A program made the position numbers and the translations under genes. The notes under the pieces are model-generated. The model did no database searches, had not been told where the DNA came from, and was given only the letters and a program-made list of their open reading frames with translations. Shown here piece after piece: positions 48,745-64,000 of a stretch of 64,000 bases of DNA. Position 1 is the stretch's first letter. Every line of letters begins with the position of its first letter. This DNA is from Amoebidium appalachense (Eukaryota; Ichthyosporea), in contig CAVNZM010000005.1 in NCBI GenBank assembly GCA_963693365.1, positions 6,200,001 to 6,264,000 on the forward strand, read 5' to 3'.

Positions 48745-49731
48745 ATGGAGAACTACGAAGCCGAGGCGTTCCTTAGCTCTGGCTTTGGGGGCACTGTCCA
48801 CGTAGCCATTAACAAGACTACAGGTCAAAAGGTAGCTTTGAAGAAAGTGGACAGAACGAAAGATAATGCTAGCTGTCTCACACGGGAAGTTTTGTGCGCT
48901 CGTAACTTGAAACACGAGAACATCATATCCACTATCGAAGTTAAGGATACGGGACCATCCGTATATTTCGTTCAGGAGTACGCTGATAGCGGGGACCTGC
49001 ACCAGTTTATTCAGCTTGAAGGCGGTGCCTCCACCGAGGGCCAGCTGAAAGACCTTTTTGGTCAGATCGTCTCTGCTGTCGAGTATATGCACTCTCGTAA
49101 TTACTGCCACCGTGATATCAAGCCTGAAAACGTAGTATTGTTTGCAAACGGCGACAAGCTGACTGCCAAGATCATCGATTTCGGTTTATCAGAATGGGGC
49201 AGTCGTGTCGAGGGCCGTGTAGGCACTGACTCTTATGCTGCACCAGAAATCACGAATATCAGCGTGCACGAAACGGTGGACGGTAAGGCGTCCGACATTT
49301 TTTCTCTCGGCGTTTTACTCCACTCGCTTATTGTTGGACGGTTGTGCTGGTCGGAGACGTCTATCCGCGACCAAAACTACGCTGCCTACCTCGAGGCACG
49401 GGCCGAAGGTCGCCCTGGTGCGGTGTTCTTCTGTGACCCCGAGGAGATGAATGTGACGGCACACTTGACCACGCTTATAGACTCCATGTTGGATCCTGAG
49501 CCTTCCAAGCGCCCTACGGCTGCGCAGGTGAAGCAATACCTTGCCAAGCCCTGGTTTGGTGACTTTGTGAGGGAGGAGGCTGACTGTTTTATGTATGCGA
49601 GCAGCAAGGACTCAGGTTGCTCTTGGGCTGACGACGACGATGGCGAGATGGACTTCAGTTCCGTCCCTGTACCTTGCTTTGGTGATGAGGCTGGACCTAT
49701 GAACAAGTGCGATTCTGGCTTGTCGTATTAA
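48745..49731 (+). CDS. Intronless Ser/Thr protein kinase
   Basis: The 328-residue ORF starts at an AACCATGG context; an in-frame ATG at 48613 lies inside the TATA box and is rejected. All catalytic elements are present: a glycine loop (S11-x-G13-x-x-G16-x-V18, first Gly replaced by Ser), VALK lysine K33, helix-C Glu in REVL (48), HRDIKPEN (122-129), DFG (145-147) and APE (166-168). HRDIKPENV and DFGLS place it in the CAMK-like or related Ser/Thr groups, but no subfamily is assignable by eye. The C-terminal about 50 residues are acidic (DDDDGEMD) and probably disordered. It is intronless, unlike the other host genes reconstructed here, which suggests a retrocopy or horizontal origin. AATAAA lies at 50019-50024. 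Confidence 0.88.
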   Translation: MENYEAEAFLSSGFGGTVHVAINKTTGQKVALKKVDRTKDNASCLTREVLCARNLKHENIISTIEVKDTGPSVYFVQEYADSGDLHQFIQLEGGASTEGQLKDLFGQIVSAVEYMHSRNYCHRDIKPENVVLFANGDKLTAKIIDFGLSEWGSRVEGRVGTDSYAAPEITNISVHETVDGKASDIFSLGVLLHSLIVGRLCWSETSIRDQNYAAYLEARAEGRPGAVFFCDPEEMNVTAHLTTLIDSMLDPEPSKRPTAAQVKQYLAKPWFGDFVREEADCFMYASSKDSGCSWADDDDGEMDFSSVPVPCFGDEAGPMNKCDSGLSY

Positions 49732-49784
49732 CGTAAGGCATGAAAATTGAATAGAGTACAGTACGAGTCGGACCTGTTCTGGTT

Positions 49785-49902
49785 TTTCTTGTTAATTTAG
49801 AAATGTGTCTAAGGCTAGAAACTTTCTTGTATAATTTAGAATGTGTCTGAGGCTAGAAACTTTCTTGTTAATTTAGAAATGTGTCTGAGGCTAGAAACTC
49901 AG
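49785..49902 (+). repeat. Triplicated unit in the kinase 3' UTR
   Basis: Three units of about 40 bp (TTAGAAATGTGTCTGAGG, CTAGAAACTTTCTTGT) lie 50-170 bases after the stop. Confidence 0.8.
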
Positions 49903-50018
49903 CAACTGTGTATACAAAAATGTATTGGTGTTCAGTACCTTTTTTTTAGAGAAATGATATATAACTAATAATATTTGATTAGGGAAAGAGATTTTTTTTT
50001 AAACGAAAAAGTAAAAAG

Positions 50019-50024
50019 AATAAA
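50019..50024 (+). terminator. Candidate polyadenylation signal of the kinase
   Basis: AATAAA lies about 290 bases after the stop codon. Confidence 0.5.
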
Positions 50025-50127
50025 CGAAAGTTCAGTAGGTTTTTATGAGTCCTTCTCACTTTGGACTGTGCTTTTTTAGCTTTGTAAATGTACACCAAAA
50101 AAAAAAAAAAAAAATCCTTAGCTCAGG

Positions 50128-50670
50128 CTCAGTGGGTATATGCATGAAAAATTTGTGCATGCGAAAGAAACAATACACCCTGGAGGTGAAAGACGATTAA
50201 AATGTCGAACTCCGAAAAACGTAAATTGTGGATGTCTGCCCAATAAACTTGGTGCGTGCAGGCTCAGTGGGTACATGCATGAAAAATTTGTGCATGCGAA
50301 AGAAACAATACACCCTGGAGGTGAAAGACGACGAACTCCGAAAAACGTAAATTGTGGATGTCTGCCCAAGAAACTTGGTGCGTGTGAAAATTAGAACAAA
50401 TAAAACAAAAACGTAAGAAGTAAATACTCAGTAGCTTCACTCCGTCCAGTAAACGAGATGTGCAGGTATATGCAAGAAAAATTTGTGCACGCGAAAGAAA
50501 CAATACACACTGGAGGTGAAAGACGATTAAAATGTCGAACTCCGAAAAACGTAAATTGTGGATGTCTGCCCAAGAAACTTGGTGCGTGTGAATATTAGAA
50601 CAAATAAAACAAAAACGTAAGAAGTAAATACTCAGTAGCTTCACTCCGTCCAGTAAACGAGATGTGCAGC
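50128..50670. repeat. Three-unit tandem repeat, 130-200 bp period
   Basis: The core (GAAAAATTTGTGCATGCG, ATACACCCTGGAGGTGAAAG, GTAAATTGTGGATGTCTGCC) occurs three times, starting near 50131, 50267 and 50463. A second block of about 88 bp (TAAGAAGTAAATACTCAG, CCGTCCAGTAAACGAG) occurs twice. There is no coding capacity. Confidence 0.8.
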
Positions 50671-50794
50671 GAGCTGTAGTTATAAAATACATCTTACTCC
50701 CGTCGACTGCAAGCTACAACAGTTGACAGTAGGTCTTTTGTAAGGTTGTACTGGAAAATGTAAAGATCTGCAGCCAGTCAAGGCCATCTTGCGT

Positions 50795-51005
50795 GATGGA
50801 ACAAATATTAGCGGGGGCAGTGGTGTGATGTGCCCAAAAGCTTGTACACTTTGGAACAAATATTAGCCGGGGCAGTGGTGTGATGGCCAAAAACCTAATA
50901 TTCGGGACAAATATTTTATAGAGCTGGAGCTGGGGCAGTGGTGTGATGTGCCAAATGTTTACAACTGCGGCACAAATCCTAGTCAGGGCAGCGGAGCCAG
51001 GGCAG
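50795..51005. repeat. Imperfect tandem repeat, about 60-bp units
   Basis: Four units share ACAAATATTAG and GGGGCAGTGGTGTGATG. Confidence 0.75.
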
Positions 51006-51556
51006 GGCAAGGAAGGGCAGGGAAAGGGAAGCACGGCGAAGCAAGGGATCCATAGAGAGGGAGGAAAAGGTTGTGCAGGTGCATGCACGTGCAGTGCTTG
51101 ACCATCTGCGTGACCGGTGTCAATTAATTATTTCGCTTACTGAACAATCGGAAGCTTGTAACGTGTGGGCCAAGAACAGCACAGCATGTACACACGTACA
51201 GAACAGGAAAAGAAAAAGAAAAAAACAAATTAAACCCCTCTCCCCTCCTCCTCCCCCCTCCCCTCCCCTGCACCCCCCACCCCTCCCCCCGGCTCCCCTC
51301 CCCCCCCCCCTCCCCTCCCCCCCCCCCCCCCCCCCCCCCCCGCCCTCCTGCAGCCCGGCCCGAGCGCTCACATTGGTCAGTCGGCGGCGCACGAGCACAC
51401 ACACCGTGGCACACACGCAGAGTGGTGCGCACGCATACACACACGCACACACACACACACACACTCATACACACACACACACGCGCGCGCACACACACAC
51501 GCACACGCACACACACACACACACACACCTGGCAGGCACACACACAGGCAAGCACA

Positions 51557-51616
<60 letters not shown>

Positions 51617-52316
51617 AAAACATGGACATTCTTCCACTCACTCACACACTGAGAGAGAGACACACACACAAATGCACAACAGCGGAAAAGATGTCACTAA
51701 ACACACTCAAGGCCAAACCACACCGTCTCCCCCTTTCCCCCCCTCCCCCCCCCCCCCCACCCCCGATGAGCGGGGGCGACGTGCAAAAAGAAAACAACAG
51801 CTTGGAGATTCATATAAATTGCTAACAGTATGTACACATGATCGCATTAATCTTGTATTGTTGCTGTCTAGCTATGTACCTTGTTGGGTAAAAGTATGTG
51901 GCACCACATCGCAGCCTCGGTGGCACATGCATGTAGTTAGCAAACAGCACGTTTTCCCCCGTGTGCATTGTTTTAACAGTGTGCATTATATACGAGGTCA
52001 TAGAGCTACCTTGAGCTACTGTTGACATCTCAAAGACAACATGTGTGGTCCCCCTGTGGTGGAATGCATGCAGCTGCTTCCAGCGACAATTAGACCGACA
52101 TAGCAGTCGTGTCCCTGAGCACAGCCAGTTTGACCAGAAGCCAGCAAAACCAACATTCCAGCAGTGCTCGAACACATTACTTGGTCATGCGTGCATACAA
52201 AATTTGTCACCGAGGGCCTGCTTGAGCCTAAGCAGCGGCTTCAAAGGCCTCAAAGAGTGGACCACTTTCTAGATGGCCGTAACCAGAATGGTACAGTTGA
52301 GCTATGTATATACAAG
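51006..52316. other. Spacer with C, CA tracts
   Basis: C-rich 51236-51342, (CA)n with CGCG interruptions 51440-51615 and poly-C near 51750 are present. 51800-52316 is unique sequence without a recognised gene. Confidence 0.55.
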
Positions 52317-52509
52317 CGGGGTTTACGCTGTTTACTCGAGGCAAAGAGAACCAGTCTCAGGTATGGGGGGGGGGGTTTTGCTCGGAATATCCCCTCAGCG
52401 GTATATCATGATCACGTACATAGATGTCGGGTGGTGACTATATATCAGGGTTTACTTTCTCTACGAGACACCATAAAGACTACAAGGAGAAATCAATTAG
52501 TTGGGGTTC

Positions 52510-52545
<36 letters not shown>

Positions 52546-52577
52546 GGGCTCCCCTCGGGACACTCGGTATCAGCTGG

Positions 52578-52630
<53 letters not shown>

Positions 52631-54545
52631 TGTGTGTGTGTGCGCGTGCGCTATAATTTTGTAGTGATGTGTTTCTCAAGCCAATCAATACATCTAATAA
52701 ACAGGTCGTAGTTACGCGTGTTTAGTATAAAATCAAGGATGTTGTAATTTACAGGTAGGCTATCTTTCTGGGTGTCTGTTGTGAATGTGACGTGTGTGTG
52801 TTGCGGTATTATGTGGTCTATCAAACTACATTTGGCGATACATGACCGGTTAAACTGGTGTGTGTGTGTGTTGTTTGGGCATGCAAATGATGCCACCTTA
52901 TACTTATTAGATCTCCACTGTATAGCACGTGTACAGTAAAAGCGTGGTAATTGATCAATAATACCATCAGCTAGAGAAAGACCAGTTCTACAGGAAGGTA
53001 ATATGTATTTAGGTGTTATACACTTGCGAGTGCCATATTTGGCAATATGGTTGAGGCGGTCAGTATATATAAAACGAGACATAAGGCTTAGTTTTTCAAG
53101 GTGTATGCTTTCATCGGGTCTAGTGTCGTGTGGTATCTTTTTCCATTTGTTATATTGCGTGATTATCTTGTGATTGTGTACATGTTTAATAAGTAAGTGG
53201 CAGTCCAAAGTCACACACACACTATTGCGGGGTTTATTTGTATTTGTGCCCAGGGGAGAAGGGGAGAGAGAGGGGAGGAAAGAGGGGAGAGGTGAGGAGG
53301 GGACAGGTCGGATAGAGAAGAGAGGGTGGGAGGGCAAATACTTCTTTAAGCGGCTTATGTGCTTATTGAATTTCAGCGCGAGATAGGATACTCTAGCAGC
53401 TATTGGGACCAGACCATATATCGAGAGCGTTACAGGCCCAGGTTTACAACAGTTGTTAGATAGAAAGGAGGCAACTTCTGCTTCAAGGAAATTTGCCAAG
53501 GGTTTAAGCGCTCTAGTTCTCTCTTTCTTGATCCAAGCGGCGAGAAGGGGTAAACCATATTCACATGCCGGGAAGACAAAAGTGCGAATAAATGTAAGTC
53601 TAATAGAAGGATGGAGGGGTGTGTCTTTAAAAATATTAGCCGAGAAGAAAGCTAACCGCTTACGAGCCAACTCTACCCTCTTTTCGACCATATGGGGAAA
53701 CATAACACCAACAGAATCAACCGGAACACCAAGATATTTGTATTCTGGAACTATAGGTACAGGTTTAGATGATAATGTAAATGTGTGTAAATTGTTAGCT
53801 ATATCAGGTACAAGAACACCACATTTGTCTATGTTAAGGATCATAAGGTTTGCCTTGCACCACTCTGACACTACATCGAACAATCTTTGCAGGCGTCTAG
53901 GGGTACGGGCAAGGAGGGACAGATCATCAGCATAGAGAAGTGCAGGCGGAAAGTTATTAATAGGGTCATCGTTTTCGGCGTAAATCTTGACAGCCAAATC
54001 ATCTATAAATAGGTTAAACAAAAAGGGGCTAAGCAATGAACCCTGCAAGAGACCTCTAGTACGAGCAAAACCATATGAAAGATGCCCATTAACCACAGCT
54101 CTACCATAGGTTTGAGACAAGAGTGCTTCTAACAGAACACCAATGCAGTGTGGTACACCCCGTGCAGCAAGCTTTTCCCATAGGAGACCAGGGGAGACAG
54201 AATCGTAAGCAGTTTTCCAATCAATAAAGCCAACATATTGTGCACCAACTTGCATAGAATCGTGCAGTGCCATTATTTGAACATAACATGAATTGTTTTT
54301 ACGAAAAGCGGATTGGCATGGGTGTATGTGAAGAATAGATTGAAACCTAGGGTGATGTGCAAATAACCTAAGTAAGCAAGCTTCAAAGAATCTACGAACA
54401 ACCTGGGTTAGTGTAATGGGGCGAAAGGATGATATGGGGCCCTCAGAGTCCTTCTTAACTATGGGGATCACTAAGGTATCTAACCAAGATGACGGGACAT
54501 GTCCACATTTAACACACCAAGAAAAGAGAGAGCTTAACATGATAA
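52317..54545 (-). mobile_element. 5'-truncated non-LTR (LINE) retrotransposon
   Basis: It comprises an RT-containing ORF, a (CA)n run directly after the stop region, GGGGAGCCCCTTT(A)n (poly-A at about 52513-52541 read on the minus strand) and about 200 bp of conserved 3' sequence. The 3' region is shared with 13629-14064 and partly with 23405-23530, which defines the element's 3' end at about 52317. No endonuclease domain remains. Its 5' end abuts a 5S rRNA fragment. Confidence 0.8.
52651..54540 (-). pseudogene. LINE reverse transcriptase ORF, 5'-truncated
   Basis: The 629-residue open frame starts inside the RT fingers. Motifs in order: RPITLTQVVRRFFEACL, FIDWKTAYDSV, TRGLLQGSLLSPFLFNLFIDD, LLYADDLSLLA (YADD active site), MILNIDKCGVL, YKYLGVPVD. 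A Cys/His-bearing C-terminus ends ITTKL. The catalytic aspartates are intact. The endonuclease and the N-terminal RT motifs are missing, so it cannot be an autonomous element. The reading frame reaches a few codons into the 5S-derived sequence before a stop. Confidence 0.8.
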
Positions 54546-54646
54546 GATTACAGCACGTGGTATTCCCGCGTGGTCCCCCACCGCAGTACTAACCACGCCC
54601 ATAGCAGTTTAACTTCCCAGATCGGACGAGATGGGGTGCTTTCTGC
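54546..54646 (-). rRNA. 5S rRNA fragment (3' about 100 nt), fused to the LINE 5' end
   Basis: The minus strand reads AAAGCACCCCATCTCGTCCG, then GAAGTTAAAC, GGTTAGTACTGCGGTGGGGG, and finishes GGGAATACCACGTGCTGTAATC: the conserved 5S sequence from loop B to the mature 3' end. About 15-20 nt of the 5' end are replaced by unrelated sequence, so helix I cannot form. The internal A box, intermediate element and C box positions are present. It is a pseudogene or retroposed copy, not a working 5S gene. Confidence 0.8.
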
Positions 54647-55405
54647 TTCAAAATGACGTCATAACTGCGTCATTGTTGCTAAAAATAATAACACACGATC
54701 TATACCTGCCATACATGGTAGTTCCGCGAAAATCTCAACATTATCAGACCGTGCTGCTGCACATTGTAATGTGTGACAATAGACATGTGTATGAGAAAAA
54801 CACCGACATGGAAAAAGGAGTGCTTAGGTCTTTTATGCGACCCAAGCCTTCAGGGCTGTATACGGCACGGCCCCGGATTCTTGGGCTGTAGTTCGATCCT
54901 GGCCGGGCCGTGAGTGAATTTTTTTTTTTCTTTTTTCAAAAAATAATTTTTTTCCAGCTCCAAAAATATCACACGGCAGGTCTCGTCGAGATATGTCGAT
55001 TGCACCAAGAAACGTCTAAAGTTTATATCAGTGGGTATTCGAGAAACATGCTTGCAAGAATTGATGACGTCACAAGCCCCCTAATTGGCCTGAAAATTTA
55101 TCCATGAGAAAAAATTCTGCGGGTTTCATTTTTTTTTTACGTTTTGAGACGTCAGTTTGTAGCCCTTGATGAGACGCATCGAAAAATGTGTCTTTTACCC
55201 GAATGGGATAGACTGCGGGTAAGTTATTAGATCGCGAAATTTATAGGATCTATTTTTCCGGATGGGTCAATCTACGATGTCCGACACCATAGAACGTTCG
55301 TTCCGTAGTCAACCTCGGCAGTGGTCTTTCTTTTCTCTCGTTTCGGTTTTTTCTTTTTCTTTTTTCTTTTACGCAATATACCTCTACCTCCGGCAGGGAG
55401 CGAGA
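54647..55405. other. Spacer between 5S-LINE and the BORCS7-like gene
   Basis: It includes an 8-bp inverted repeat hairpin with a GTTCGATCC motif and T-run (54866-54929), AT-rich sequence, and the 5' flank of the BORCS7-like gene. An in-frame upstream ATG at 55262 would add a hydrophobic N-terminus. Confidence 0.45.
54866..54929 (+). ncRNA. Possible Pol III-type remnant (B-box-like motif, hairpin, T-run)
   Basis: CACGGCCC (54866-54873) pairs with GGGCCGTG (54905-54912). Between them is GTTCGATCC, close to the tRNA B-box. A run of ten T follows at 54920-54929. I could not fold a full tRNA cloverleaf. Confidence 0.2.
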
Positions 55406-61437
<6,032 letters not shown>

Positions 61438-61701
61438 GCCGGCCTGAATTTCTTTGTCTGCTCTGCCTTTTCTCCGGATTTTCTCTTTCTTTTTTGCTTC
61501 TTTTCCCGAGCTTTTCTGTCTTTTCTCCCCATTTTTTAACCGATTTCTGGTATTAGCCTTTCATTGACGTTTAACTTCGATGCTGCTATTTTTTTTTAGT
61601 GGGGTCTCAGAACGTCAAGAACTTTTTCCCGCTTTCGTATGGTGGTGTAACCTGAGGGTGGGAAGCCTCGGGGAGAAGGAAAGGGGGGGGGGGGGGGGAA
61701 G

Positions 61702-61738
<37 letters not shown>

Positions 61739-62169
61739 TGGACATATGTACGAAGGTAGCCCGTGAGTCTCTGTATAGGTTTTATGACTGGTTGGGATGA
61801 ATGAATGAGGTGATGGTGCTCCCATGGGATAGGTTTATGTCACTGGATGCGATGGGTGTTAAAGTTAAAGCCCCGACACATACTTATTGCTTTTGTAGAT
61901 TTACGCAAAAACCACACACATGTACCAGGTTTTCGAATTTGGCGGTGGTTGCCGATTATACTGGAAAGGGAATTATATCCCAGTAACGTAAATGAAACCC
62001 CATGGAAAGGTTCGGGTCGTGAAAGTGAATTTTGTTGTGGTAAAAGTCCTAAAGGTCTTATTTTAAAGATCGAGGGTTTGAATCAAATATTGAAATTCTA
62101 CGCCCATTGTGCACTCGTAGGATTATTTCTGCATGGGAGGGCACATTACACCCGTACTGCCTCCCCCGG

Positions 62170-62208
<39 letters not shown>

Positions 62209-62460
62209 CCAACCAACCAACCAACCAACCAAAAAAAAAAAAACATACGCACCTGAGGCCCTCCGCCATTATTAAAATTCTTCACAGATGATTATTAAGA
62301 AATTGCATATGTGGCAACCGAACCTCGCACATAAGAACACTGCGACCTTTAAAACAGAAAAAACGAGAAGCGAGCTCCCCACACCCCACCCCTCCATCCC
62401 CCTATAGCTACATCTTTGTTTCACTTTCAATGGTCAAATAGTCTCCCCTAACACACGTGC

Positions 62461-62556
<96 letters not shown>

Positions 62557-62595
62557 GACACACACACACACACACACAAATACAAACACGCACAT

Positions 62596-62647
<52 letters not shown>

Positions 62648-62927
62648 CATGAAATAAAGGTGGATTTGTGGAATTTGTTGACATAAATTATGTCCTGTGG
62701 AGTACGTAGGCAGTTGTGTTCATCTAGCTCCCGATTGGCTCGTTAGTTTTGTTTGTGTTTAATTGGTTGCGGGATTGTTTGGTTTGCTTGCAGCCAATCG
62801 GATCGTGATCTGGGCTTCCACGCGTGGGTATATAAGGCAGCCCGATTGATCCCTGCAGCAGCACCCCACCCCCCCAGCAGCCCACCTGTCTCAGACAGGG
62901 AGGCAGTGGGAGGAGTGGGAGGCAACC
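61438..62927. other. Spacer before the reverse transcriptase gene
   Basis: It holds poly-G 61687-61737, poly-C 62176-62207, (CA)n 62477-62645 and unique sequence. The last 200 bases form the RT promoter. No gene is seen. Confidence 0.55.
62732..62836 (+). promoter_or_regulatory. Promoter of the reverse transcriptase ORF
   Basis: GATTGGCT (62733-62740), CCAATC (62794-62799) and TATATAAGG (62829-62837) precede the ATG by about 100 bp. Confidence 0.55.
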
Positions 62928-64000
62928 ATGCGGGAGCAACTACAACTATACAGGTCCCAACTCCGAAGGAAACGGCAAAAACTCCTTTGGCTACGGGCAA
63001 CAGCAGCAGCAGAAGCACGGTGCAAGCGTATGGTGGACGAACTCCGGCGAGCACTAAGCAGCATTTTAGACCGGGGGAGTGTGAACGTCTCGGCTACGTT
63101 AGTCAAGCACGTCACCCCAACGGGCACTGAGTACCTCACGGAGTGGGCTGACACGGAGCCCGTCATTCGTGAAACTTATCACCGGTGGACGGCCCGCAGG
63201 AACCCACACATCGAGGAGATGCTCGCCGACCCAATGTGGGCCGACATCTATCGACCGATCCCCCCCGAAGACTCCCCATTAGGGTCTATAATGCACCCGG
63301 CCACCCACGACGAGCTCCAACAGATCGTCCAAAGCCGACAGGGGGGGAAGGCCCCCGGCCCAACGGAAATCCAGTACGAATACTTCCAACACCTGGGGCC
63401 AAAGGGGCTAGCATGGCTCCTACATATCATCAACGGATGTCTAGCCACGGGGACCACACCGAGGTCATGGCTGCACCACACCATCCATCCCCTACCGAAA
63501 GGGGAATGGGAAGGTGACTTCGACAAAACCCGACCGATAGCACTCTTGGAAACGGCACGGAAGCTGCTAGAATCGGTCATCAACCAGCGCCTACTCTCGA
63601 TCTTCCGGCAGTACCCCACCCTCCTCCCGGGGGGGAATTTTGGGTTCGTGCCGGGCCCGGGTATCGACGGGGCGCTGGCTATCATCCGAGAGACGATAGA
63701 GGATGCCATAGACCACGACCAGGAACTATGGATCGTCCAACAGGACATTAAGAGGGCATATGACACGGTGTCTTGGCCCTCGGTGGAACTGGGGCTCACC
63801 CGCCTGGGCACAGACCCCCAGCTAATCACCCTCCTCCGGCACATGTGGCACAGTCGTACGGCCACGGTGTGCACAGACCAGGGGCAGTCTGAGTCTTTCC
63901 CTGTTGAAAACGGCCTGGCCCAAGGGGCTGTCCTCTCCCCCATTCTGTGGATTATTTTCTACGATCCAGTTTTAACAGCCATCAAAAGGCACGGCAAGGG
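62928..64000 (+). CDS. Reverse transcriptase ORF of a non-LTR-type element (runs off window)
   Basis: An ACCATGCGG start opens a frame that stays open to the window end (357 codons). The N-terminal about 60 residues are basic and helical. RT motifs follow: GKAPGPTEIQYE (RT1), KTRPIALLETARKLLE (RT2), GFVPGPGIDGAL, QDIKRAYDTVSW (first catalytic Asp) and NGLAQGAVLSPILW (RT4-5). The YxDD motif would lie beyond the edge. RPIxLLExxRK, NFxxxPG and LWxIFYDPxL resemble RT ORFs I associate with expanded elements in some fungi and protists. No endonuclease precedes the RT. It is not the same family as the LINE at 52317. Confidence 0.8.
   Translation, partial: MREQLQLYRSQLRRKRQKLLWLRATAAAEARCKRMVDELRRALSSILDRGSVNVSATLVKHVTPTGTEYLTEWADTEPVIRETYHRWTARRNPHIEEMLADPMWADIYRPIPPEDSPLGSIMHPATHDELQQIVQSRQGGKAPGPTEIQYEYFQHLGPKGLAWLLHIINGCLATGTTPRSWLHHTIHPLPKGEWEGDFDKTRPIALLETARKLLESVINQRLLSIFRQYPTLLPGGNFGFVPGPGIDGALAIIRETIEDAIDHDQELWIVQQDIKRAYDTVSWPSVELGLTRLGTDPQLITLLRHMWHSRTATVCTDQGQSESFPVENGLAQGAVLSPILWIIFYDPVLTAIKRHGK

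Noticed and set aside
55262-55405. N-terminal extension with a transmembrane-like stretch on the BORCS7-like protein
   Set aside because: BORCS7 proteins are about 106 residues and soluble; the start at 55406 gives the right length. RNA 5' ends would settle it.

Overview
The window is nuclear DNA of a eukaryote with intron-rich genes: GT-AG introns, optimal ACCATGG start contexts, TATA and CCAAT boxes, AATAAA signals, LINE retrotransposons and a 5S rRNA relic. The gene content (an ADAM10-like sheddase, a BORCS7-like lysosome-positioning subunit, a DOMON/cytochrome b561 reductase, an EGF plus beta-helix surface protein) fits a unicellular relative of animals or another protist. I cannot name the species. 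Introns and spacers are loaded with (GT)n/(CA)n, (CT)n/(GA)n and homopolymer G/C tracts up to 66 bases, which create most of the spurious open frames.

Layout. 30-1827 (+): last three exons of an ADAM10-like metalloprotease. 4295-12382 (-): a 12-exon, about 771-residue protein with three DOMON domains and a cytochrome b561 core. 13.6-16.4 kb: two LINE remnants. 18.7-28.1 kb: a three-copy family of a small N-myristoylation-motif membrane protein (one intact copy, two broken) with rearranged duplicated flanks. 31389-42349 (+): a 14-exon, 886-residue signal-anchored protein with EGF and Pmp-like beta-helix repeats. 43.1-46.6 kb: unresolved coding-like segments (-). 48745-49731 (+): an intronless protein kinase. 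50.1-51.0 kb: tandem repeats. 52317-54646 (-): a 5'-truncated LINE fused to a 5'-truncated 5S rRNA. 55406-61437 (+): a five-exon BORCS7-like gene. 62928-end (+): a reverse transcriptase ORF with its own TATA box, running off the window.

The host genes do not form one pathway. Two properties tie the window together. First, introns have a sense-strand polarity: GT/G tracts lie in the 5' part and complementary C/CA tracts in the 3' part, in about 12 of 30 reconstructed introns, and (CA)n runs often directly form the acceptor AG. Such introns could fold into long stems joining their splice sites. Second, a dispersed repeat ending in poly-C occurs about ten times, always inside introns and always in the sense orientation of the host gene. 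A core promoter module (CTGATTGGCTAACGTT-like element 28-32 bp from a TATA box) is shared by the kinase and the three-copy gene family.
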